From the NCBI GenBank assembly GCA_030430495.1, contig JAUIKM010000022.1:27282-91281 (forward strand): a stretch of DNA of 64,000 nucleotides, in the 5' to 3' direction. The position numbers and the translations under genes were made by a program. Of this stretch, positions 11,388 to 19,300 are shown one piece after another. The first letter of the stretch is position 1. The number at the start of each line of letters is the position of its first letter. The notes under the pieces were generated by a model. The model was not told where the DNA came from and made no database searches. It saw only the letters and a list, made by a program, of their open reading frames with translations. Origin of the DNA: a bacterium (GTDB lineage Bacteria > Bacteroidota > Ignavibacteria > Kapaibacteriales > UBA7675).

Positions 11388-11747
11388 ATGCAACGCATCA
11401 AACTGTTTCTTGTAGCGGCCTTTTTGTTTACCCCGCTCGTGATGCTCAATTCAGCCGAGCAGCCACAGACGAAAGAAGTCGCTACCGCTGCGGGAGTCGA
11501 GTGCTCAGACCTCAAAACCAGCAGCGCGCGCAGCGATACGTTTCCCTGCGATGCCGGTGACGACGTGGTGAAAGCCGCCATTCAACAGGCGTACGACCGC
11601 GCACTGCGCAAAGCCCAGGACGAGTGTATTCCCGTCACGGACAATTGTTGGGTCGAGGTGGAGCAAAAAGAAGCGACTATCGTGACCTTGGACAGCGGCA
11701 AATGCGTGGCGGTAGTCGGCATTCGCTGGCGCTGCTGCTGCACCTGA
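11388..11747 (+). CDS. Cys-rich small secreted protein, paralog 2
   Basis: 119 residues. ATG at 11388 follows GGAG with good spacing and gives a signal peptide (MQRIKLFLVAAFLFTPLVML, cleavage near NSA). The mature part repeats the framework of the upstream gene: CSDLK, PCDAG, RALRKAQDEC, TDNCWVE, SGKC, RCCCT. The invariant core is FPCDAG-x-DVV and RALRKAQDECI. Compared with paralog 1 it lacks the Cys in KACER and in IEC, so those two may pair with each other in paralog 1. The function is unknown; tandem duplication is clear from the similarity and order. A very strong bidirectional terminator follows. Confidence 0.85.
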   Translation: MQRIKLFLVAAFLFTPLVMLNSAEQPQTKEVATAAGVECSDLKTSSARSDTFPCDAGDDVVKAAIQQAYDRALRKAQDECIPVTDNCWVEVEQKEATIVTLDSGKCVAVVGIRWRCCCT

Positions 11748-11817
11748 GCTGAAGAATCGGGCAACTCACAACAGGACATGCAAGCCCGTCACTTACATTT
11801 ACCATTGGTTTAAAAGC

Positions 11818-11850
11818 ACACGGGGCGCGGATAGTATCCGCGCCCCGTGT
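11818..11850. terminator. Bidirectional terminator between convergent genes
   Basis: ACACGGGGCGCGGAT at 11818-11832 pairs perfectly with ATCCGCGCCCCGTGT at 11836-11850 around a three-base loop. A runs lie to the left and T to the right, so it can end the Cys-rich gene on + and the radical SAM gene on -. Confidence 0.9.
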
Positions 11851-11874
11851 ATTTCTTTGCATCCGCGATAATTG

Positions 11875-13185
11875 TCAGTGCACCAACACAGCGTCGCCGT
11901 CGACTCCCTGGTCGAAGAAAAATTCATCCTTGTCAAATGCGGGTTCCAGATCATCCAGCCAGACGGCGTCGGGGTCATAGCGCGCGAAGAACGGTTTGTA
12001 GACCCAATCGGGATTGCGCCCCTGGATAAACTGCAGAACAAAGACTTTTTCATTGTTTACATCTGTAACGCCCAGAATGTGAACTTTGCCGGGATCGGCG
12101 GACATGCTGGGACCGCGCACCGTGCGTCCGATGCCACTGACCCGCTTTACACCTTCCCGATAAATGCGCCAGGCTTTGTCCAGTTCCACAGCAAAGTAGT
12201 TCTGTGCACCGGTATCTCGCGCAACAAACATATAATATGGGATGCAGCCGAGTTTCAGTTGTTCACGCCACATTTCCGTCCAGGCGGCGCTATCGTCATT
12301 GATGTACTTCATCACCGGCGACTGCGTGCGAATCTGCGCACCGGTGCCCAGAATGCGGCGAACAGCCTTTTGTACGGCTTCGGTTTTTAACTCATTCGGA
12401 TGATTAAAATGCGCCATAAGCGCCAAATGACGCCCGCTCTTAACAATCTTTTCAAAAAGTCGCAGCATATCATCGGCGTCTTTATCTGTTAAAAACTTAT
12501 ACGGCCAATAGCTTAGTGACTTCGTACCGATGCGAATTGTACGCAGACTTTCTATGTCGGCGGCCAAAAGCGGATCGATATAGTTCGAGAAGTTTTTGGC
12601 CGACATCACCATGGGGTCGCCGCCCGTAAACAGAACATCCGAGACTTCCGGATGCTCCTGCAAATACGCCGTTAACAATTCCGTTTCGCGCATTGCAAAT
12701 TTCATTTCATCCATACCGACGAATTGCGGCCAACGGAAGCAGAAAGTACAATAGGCGTGGCAGGTTTGACCGTTGCTCGGGAAAAACAGGAGCGTTTCGC
12801 GATACTTGTGCTGAATGCCGGTTAATTTAACTCCATCCAGTTCCGGCACATTATCCTGTTGGCCGGCGGGATGTGGATTCAATTCAAAGCGGATTTCATT
12901 GGCGACGGCGGCGATTTCGGCCTTCCCCGGACTGCGCCGCAATACCGACTCCATTCGCGCAAAGTGGTCATCAGACAGCATGCCACGCTGAGGGAATGTT
13001 AATTGAAACAGAGGATCATTCGGGATATCCGACCAGTCGATCAGCTCATCAATGACATAGTTGTTAACTTTGAACGGCAAGACGTTTCCAACAACTTCAA
13101 TCGCATGTTTTTCGCCATCAGACAGATACTTCTGAACCTGGTCAATTTTCCTGAAATTTCTGAGTGAATATACTCGATATTTCAT
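11875..13185 (-). CDS. KamA (lysine 2,3-aminomutase)-family radical SAM enzyme
   Basis: 436 residues. The radical SAM iron-sulfur motif is C142-x3-C146-x2-C149 (TCHAYCTFCFRWPQF), followed by the SAM-binding GGDP of DVLFTGGDPMVM and later HFNHPNE. LAM-family enzymes use SAM, PLP and a [4Fe-4S] cluster to shift an amino group on lysine or related amino acids. The N-terminal ~100 residues and the FRWPQ tail of the Cys motif differ from the C-x-R-x-C-x-R style of Clostridium LAM, so the substrate may differ. No ablB-like acetyltransferase or lysine-fermentation gene is nearby. The gene stands alone on -, with the terminator at 11818-11850 just past its stop. Confidence 0.85.
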   Translation of the reverse strand: MKYRVYSLRNFRKIDQVQKYLSDGEKHAIEVVGNVLPFKVNNYVIDELIDWSDIPNDPLFQLTFPQRGMLSDDHFARMESVLRRSPGKAEIAAVANEIRFELNPHPAGQQDNVPELDGVKLTGIQHKYRETLLFFPSNGQTCHAYCTFCFRWPQFVGMDEMKFAMRETELLTAYLQEHPEVSDVLFTGGDPMVMSAKNFSNYIDPLLAADIESLRTIRIGTKSLSYWPYKFLTDKDADDMLRLFEKIVKSGRHLALMAHFNHPNELKTEAVQKAVRRILGTGAQIRTQSPVMKYINDDSAAWTEMWREQLKLGCIPYYMFVARDTGAQNYFAVELDKAWRIYREGVKRVSGIGRTVRGPSMSADPGKVHILGVTDVNNEKVFVLQFIQGRNPDWVYKPFFARYDPDAVWLDDLEPAFDKDEFFFDQGVDGDAVLVH

Positions 13186-14065
13186 TCGTCTCGCGCGTTT
13201 ACATTCTCAAAAAAAGCAGCTTTTGTCCAAAATAGCTCTAAATATCGGGCTTTAGATTCACACTTCCAAAAGACCGCAATTGCAGCGGCGGCGAAAAATG
13301 GCAACTACCTGGGCGACCGATTCACTGCGAGACCAGCATTGGGGCGGCCTGACAAATACACATGGCAGAAAAACCACGCAGAGAGAACACTCCGACTTTT
13401 ACACATCAATCTAATTGCAAAAGCAGTGCAAAAGTATTTTACAACAGTTTTACCGATTATTTATTGCGCACTGCAATTGCTCTCAATTCCGCCGGCACCG
13501 GCCGGCAGGACTGACGGACGCTGCATCGAACCACAAAAGGCAATCGCCCACTCTCAGCGTTCAATTCACGCACATCCGCCGCAAAGTGAGAATTCAAGTC
13601 AATGCTCTCCAGATCACTTAACATTGCGCCGTCCACCCTGCCCCATACAGCGTCCGTCATGCAGTAAAACCCGCCGCCTCCCGGGACAGCTATTGTTCGC
13701 GCGGCAGCGAAGGACTCGTTTCTGCAGGGACAAGCCGCGCCTCACATTAAACCACTCCATGGCAAAACACTCCACTTAAACAACCAACTTAAACCTGCCC
13801 GCCTCGGGGAGGCCCTGCATCGGCATCACAAAGGAACACAGGGCGACAATTTCAATTCACACAACCCGCCGAACACTCTCCGGCATTAACAGGCGGCTGA
13901 AGGCAAACTCAACAACTTGTTCAAGCGATTGCAGTTCGGCGCTCGCGGACAGACGCGAGCATTTTTGTTAAGAGGATTTACACAAGAATACTTGCAGCGA
14001 TGTGGCGCAGTGGATTCTCTCTGCGAGGTTAACAAAAAGGGATTTGCAAGGATTTCGGAGAGGAA
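13186..14065. other. Gene-free interval of ~0.88 kb
   Basis: No supported gene on either strand. The interval holds the promoter region of the - strand radical SAM gene, a GC-rich dyad near 13489-13506 (GCCGGCACCGGCCGGC), two TTAAAC words near 13770-13795, and a + strand terminator at 13941-13969 that has no visible + strand gene to serve. Confidence 0.5.
13941..13969 (+). terminator. Orphan Rho-independent terminator
   Basis: GCTCGCG at 13941-13947 and CGCGAGC at 13954-13960 form a seven-bp stem with a six-base loop, followed by ATTTTTGTT. Orientation is for + strand transcription, yet both flanking genes are on -. It may end a small transcript in 13.2-13.9 kb. Confidence 0.6.
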
Positions 14066-16336
14066 TTAACGGGTGGGAGTTTCGATTAACACACGCACGG
14101 TGCGGCTGTAGAAGCGGCCTTCGGGCAGGTCGTTATCGAAGGTTATCTCGTCCTCCCCTACGCCCTCGGCATTTTCGGGCGGCAGGCCAAGCGCCTGAGC
14201 GATGGAACGCGCACGTCGAAGCGAGAGGTCGAGATTGTATTGGCGCTCGCCCACGCGGTCGGTTGAACCGGTAACTTTAATGCGCGATTCGGGCGTGATG
14301 CGTTCGCGAATAATTGAGAGCACACGCTCGTGTTCGGATGAGACGCGATCCTGATCAAAGTCAAAAAGAATGAGCGAAAATCGATCGATGAGTTTGTCCC
14401 CCAGGCGCTCACGGCGTTTGCGGCTGAGAGTGCGCTGCTCGAATTGAATGACGGCGTCGGTAGACGTGGAAAATTCCTGCCCGGTTGAGTCGCGGATGTG
14501 CAGGCGGTAGCGCAGCGGTTCATCAGCGAGAGGGCGGAGAATGTCGTCGCGTATGCGCCAGTCGACATCGGCGGGCACTTCGCCCAGGCCGCGGATATCT
14601 TTTAACAATTGTCCCGATTGCGACACCTCCAGGCGCCAGGACTCAATGCCGGCATCGGAAACGACGGAGGTGCGAAAGCGAATGGTGGGCGGGTCGATGA
14701 TGCGAACGGTGTCGCTCAGCAGAACGGGCTCAAAAATGGCGGGGTCGTCGCTGATAATTTCAACGCGCCGGTTTTCATCCCTGCCTTCCGACGTTTCCAG
14801 AGCCGAAGGTGTAGGCGGAAGGTTGGCGGCTCCCACACGCACGCGGGCGCGATCGATGTGCCAGACGGAGCTGAGGTAGTCGCGAATTGTTTCGGCGCGA
14901 AGACGCGAGAGCGCCGTATCGCCTTTTTCAGCGCCGGCGCCGGCATTGTAGCCATTGAGTGTAATGGACGCATCCGGATTGCGGCGCATGCGCTCACCGA
15001 CGACGTTGAGTATGTTGTGATACAGACCCAGCGTCGACTTACTGTAGAACGTTTCCACGGTAAAATTGCGGGCCTGCTCGTCATCCAGCTGCCTGTAGCG
15101 CGCCGGCAGGCGCGCCTGCCCCTCGTCAAAAAACACGTAGTTAAGCGGAGGCACATGGCGATTCATAACAAATTCTTCCAGGGTGACTTTGGCCTGGTTG
15201 CTGAGCGAATCGTTTTCCAGAACAAATGATGCGCCGACGCCGGCCACCAGGAGCGGTTTTATCGCCGGCAGGCGCAGCACCCAGGTTTCGATCGGCTGGA
15301 TGACAATTACCGTCCGGCCGTTTTCGCGGCGGGTATCGCGTTCATAGCGGGTTGTGTCAAGCGTCAGCGGATCGCCTTCGAATTCCGCAACCGACCGTAT
15401 GAGTGTATCGCGCCGCACGGCGAGCGTGTCGTACCGCGTCGTTACTCGTGGTGTTGAAATGACCGGCGGCCGGCGGCCGGGCGGATCATCCACCGCACTC
15501 GAATCGACGGGCGGCAGCTCGGGAGGCGGAGGAGGATTCATGACGGCCAGACCGAAACGCAGCGAATGCAAGTTCCACTCACCTGTATTCCAGAGGCCGG
15601 TAAGCGGCAGCGAGATGCGGATTTCGGGCATTACACGCAGGCCGGCGACTTCGAGCGAGCCGCTCGGCAGCAATTGTATGCCGGCGACAATCGAGGCGTA
15701 GACCGAGGTGGCCGAATCGAAGCGTCCCTCGTAGACGAGGCGGCGCGGACTGTCGGTATCAACAAATCGCCCGCCGGCGGGTTCGATGATTTCCTCGACC
15801 TGCCGGACATAGGAGTGCAACAGGAAGTCTGCTTCGCCGCCGATGTCGAATCGCATGTAGTCATTGATACGATAGCCCCAGAACACCTGGAACAGGAGGT
15901 GCCCGAACTTGCCTTCGACGCGGTTTTCCAGGATGCCGTCGCCGGGCACGCCATCAAACACCACGGGCAGAATTCCCTGCTCGCTCAATTCGGCGGTGCG
16001 ATAGACATAGCCCAGGCGCATGCTGAGCATGGAGGGATCGTCAAAGGGAACATCGAGCGCGATTCCGGCGCTGCCGCCCCAGCCGGTGCCGGAGCGAATA
16101 TCAAACAGAGCGGAGTCGCCTTCGGCGAGACCGGCGTGTGGGATGAGGCCAAAACGAGAGGAATGAATACCGTAGTGCAGAGCGGCGTGGTAGCCAAAGA
16201 GGATTTCCTGCTGCGCTTTCTGATCGTCGTCGCCGCGGCCTGCGCTGCTGCGCGGCTGGGCATTTGCTGTGTAAGCGGCGGCCAACATCACAAGCATGCA
16301 TATCGGGACGGTCACCCGTCGGATTATCCCCGTCAT
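14066..16336 (-). CDS. Outer-membrane protein with two C-terminal OmpA-like domains
   Basis: 756 residues from ATG at 16336, which places a signal peptide at the N-terminus (RRVTVPICMLVMLAAAYTANA, cleavage after NA). The first ~250 residues look like a porin-type beta-barrel (FGYHAALHYGIHSSRFGLIP; RLGYVYRTAEL; HLLFQVFWGYRINDYMRFDI). A Pro-rich linker (PPPPPELPPVDS) follows. Two OmpA-type peptidoglycan-binding modules come after it: a first with NGYNAGAGAEKGDTALSRLRA and ENRRVEI, and a second with FDFDQDRVSSEHERVL, TGSTDRVGERQYNLDLSLRRA and SRTVRVLIE. An upstream start at 16405 would overlap the preceding gene and spoil the signal peptide. It probably tethers the outer membrane to murein. The 5' neighbour ends 25 bp upstream on the same strand. 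Confidence 0.88.
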   Translation of the reverse strand: MTGIIRRVTVPICMLVMLAAAYTANAQPRSSAGRGDDDQKAQQEILFGYHAALHYGIHSSRFGLIPHAGLAEGDSALFDIRSGTGWGGSAGIALDVPFDDPSMLSMRLGYVYRTAELSEQGILPVVFDGVPGDGILENRVEGKFGHLLFQVFWGYRINDYMRFDIGGEADFLLHSYVRQVEEIIEPAGGRFVDTDSPRRLVYEGRFDSATSVYASIVAGIQLLPSGSLEVAGLRVMPEIRISLPLTGLWNTGEWNLHSLRFGLAVMNPPPPPELPPVDSSAVDDPPGRRPPVISTPRVTTRYDTLAVRRDTLIRSVAEFEGDPLTLDTTRYERDTRRENGRTVIVIQPIETWVLRLPAIKPLLVAGVGASFVLENDSLSNQAKVTLEEFVMNRHVPPLNYVFFDEGQARLPARYRQLDDEQARNFTVETFYSKSTLGLYHNILNVVGERMRRNPDASITLNGYNAGAGAEKGDTALSRLRAETIRDYLSSVWHIDRARVRVGAANLPPTPSALETSEGRDENRRVEIISDDPAIFEPVLLSDTVRIIDPPTIRFRTSVVSDAGIESWRLEVSQSGQLLKDIRGLGEVPADVDWRIRDDILRPLADEPLRYRLHIRDSTGQEFSTSTDAVIQFEQRTLSRKRRERLGDKLIDRFSLILFDFDQDRVSSEHERVLSIIRERITPESRIKVTGSTDRVGERQYNLDLSLRRARSIAQALGLPPENAEGVGEDEITFDNDLPEGRFYSRTVRVLIETPTR

Positions 16337-16361
16337 CGGCTGCGGCACTACACAATTCTGT

Positions 16362-19300
16362 TTAATTAACCACAAATGGGCGGGTAATGGCTGCATCACC
16401 CACACTCACGAGGCAAAAATACACACCAGCATTTGCAATTGCGGCATCGGGAAAGGAATTAAGCCCATTGGCCGGGATTGAGGCACTGTAAATACTGCGC
16501 CCCAGAGAGTCGAAAATTTCGAGCGTACCACCGCCATCCGGCATACCGCGGACGTCCAATTCCAGCGGATCGCCGACATTCATCGGAGAATTTGTCACCG
16601 TGACATAAAGCATGCCGGGCACGGGATTGATGAGATAGCGCGAGCTGATGCCTGTGATAAGCAGCACACCACCCTGCGACTGCGTAAAATCAAGCGGCTC
16701 CACTTCTCTGCCGTTGGAATCGGTTACGGAAGCCTCAACGATTTCAAAAAAGCCGGTCGTTGAATTGCCCCAACCGGTCATCATGGGAATCGTTGCAAGC
16801 TCCGTCTGTGCCGGCGGCAGCACGGTGTCGATGCGAATAGCGGCACGTGCGCGATCGCGGCGCGACTCCAGGCCGGGATCCACCGGAGCGAGAATCGTGG
16901 AGTTGTACTCCAGTTCAAAATTCAACCGGTACTCACCGACGTCAAAGCCGTCGGAGGAGTTCAGGGAGACGATGACGTCAATGGTGTCGCCAAACTCAAC
17001 AATTCCGGACCGGACGGCAAAACCGAGACTGTAGGAATTGACAAAATCCATCCTGATCGTCACGGTCGCCGTGGATTCACCGCAGGGCGTATCAAAAATC
17101 ACTTGCAACGTCGAGTTGTCGACATCCTGTGTCGGAGCCAGGCGGAAGGACAGCTCACATGTTTCACCTGATTCCAGGTCGCGCGGGAGGTCCTGCTGAT
17201 TCAGCAGTACAAGACCGACGGGCAGATTGTCCACGGCAGTCAGGCGCACGGTTGCATCGCCGGAATTGACGACCGCCAGTACGGCCGTGCCCGCGGCGCC
17301 GCGTCGCACGGCGCCGAAGTCGATGAAGTCGGCGACATCAATGGGGCCGATTTTTTTGATAACGGGGTTGAACTCCAGCGTATCCTGCAGACCGCACTGT
17401 TCATATGTTATTATCATACGCAGCGGCGCGGAGCTCGCCGGCTTTTCGATACGGAACGCAATCTCGGCGGCGGCATCGGGCAGAATTTCTTGCGGCGCGG
17501 AGATCGGCAGCACTTCACCGGAGAACGACAGGTTCAAGGGTAAGACGCCTGTATTGCGAATCTCAAAGACGCCGTCATAGGGAAACTCACAGTCAAAGAT
17601 TTCGGGCTCGAGGTCGGGCGCTGTCAGGACTCGGCCGATGTCCAGCAGATTGGCGCGCATTTCAGCTTCGAGCAGGTTGGACTCGACGCAGTTTGCGGCT
17701 GTATACTCGACGCTGAGCGTTTCGGATGTCTGGCCGACAAAGACAAGGCCGGGTTCAATCAAAACAGGGATAAGCAGCGTTTCGGTTGCGTCAAGAAATC
17801 TCGGCGTGCTCAGATCGAGGTCGACCTGGAAAGGCGGCGCAATTTCAACGCGAAAGACATTCAGCCCGACGTCGGGCGGTGCGGTCAGTCGCAGGGTGTC
17901 GAACATGACGGCGGAACAGCGTGCAAGCGAGCCGAAATCGACGAGGCGCGGTTCGAGGCGCGGCCGTTCTCCCCGCACGTCGGCCATGACGGTCATACTG
18001 CGCGTCATGTCGCATTCTTCAAACTTGATGTGAGCACGAACATCCACGAGCCCCGCGACTCCGGGCGAGTACGCAATTGACAAACCCGCCGTTCCACCGG
18101 GCGGGATCGGGTTCGGCGACGTGCCGACGAGCGAAATACCGGGATCGGCCGACTGCAGATCGCGCACGGTCAGGTCGACAGGCGATTCGTTGCGCAATTC
18201 GATCAGCCCCAGCGCGCTGAGATTACAGGTCTCGATCAATCCCAGATCGAGCGTGTCTGAGGCGACAAAACGCACCTGTGCGGGATGAATGACCCGCAGC
18301 ACGGCTTCAATGGTGTAAGCTGTATCGTTGCAGTACGATACGGCGGCGCGGATACGACGCCCGTCGTTTTCAGCGCTGGTGTTGGGACGCAGACGCTTGC
18401 TTCTGGCGGATCCGGGAACGACACTCCAGTCGCTGGACCCCGGGCGTCGCCACTGCCACTCGATTTCGGCTTCGTTCGGTAGATTGGCGCCGACGTCAAA
18501 TGAAAATTCGGCCTGTTCACCGGCGCAGACCACCTGGGATTGCGGCTGCTGGATAAATTCAATGGCCGGAAAAATGTCAATGGATTCGGACATACTGTAG
18601 GCAGTACAGCCGTCAAGCGTAACGAGATAAACGCGATAACGCCAGCCGTCGCGGGTATCATCCTCGACATTGAACGAAAGCGTGGTGCCGGTTTCGCCGG
18701 GCACAAGCTCAAAGTCGGCGGGATTGCCTCGATTGACTTTGTCGACTTCCCAGCGCACGAGTATTTCGCGATCTTCAATATCGGTTGGCTGGGCTATGCG
18801 GAGAACGACGCGCGAACCGATGCAGAAGGATCCACCGCCAATCAGGACCGCATCAAGCGCATTGACATGCAGCCGAATGGGCTCGCCGGCGGTTGTATCA
18901 CACTCATTGGCATATACTGCGCGGTAGTATTTCTTGTCGTTTTCAGGCCCAACCTGACGCGGCGGATTTTTACCGATTGACGTCCATGAGTTGGGCAGCG
19001 CGGTCGGGCTTTCTTCCCAATGTAAAAAACGCGGCTCCGGATACCCTTCGGCAACGGCAAATATGGCGGGCGAAGTACCCACACATACAATGGTATCTGC
19101 CGGAGACTGTGACTGTGGGTCGATGCGCGGCGGTGTATAGATATTAAATGTTGCATCCGACCTGTCAATGATCCGGTTTGTGGTCGGGCTGACAAGAACG
19201 ACGCGGAAATCGCCGTCCTCTGGGAAACCAGGCGGCAGGGTCACGTCCCAGGGAATTGTGCCGATGGTCACATCAACATTGTCGGCAATGATTGCCGTCA

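Noticed and set aside
13339..13779. 146-residue + frame in the gene-free interval
   Set aside because: Low-complexity, Pro/Arg-rich C-terminus and no translation signal; it could at most be part of the transcript ending at 13941-13969.
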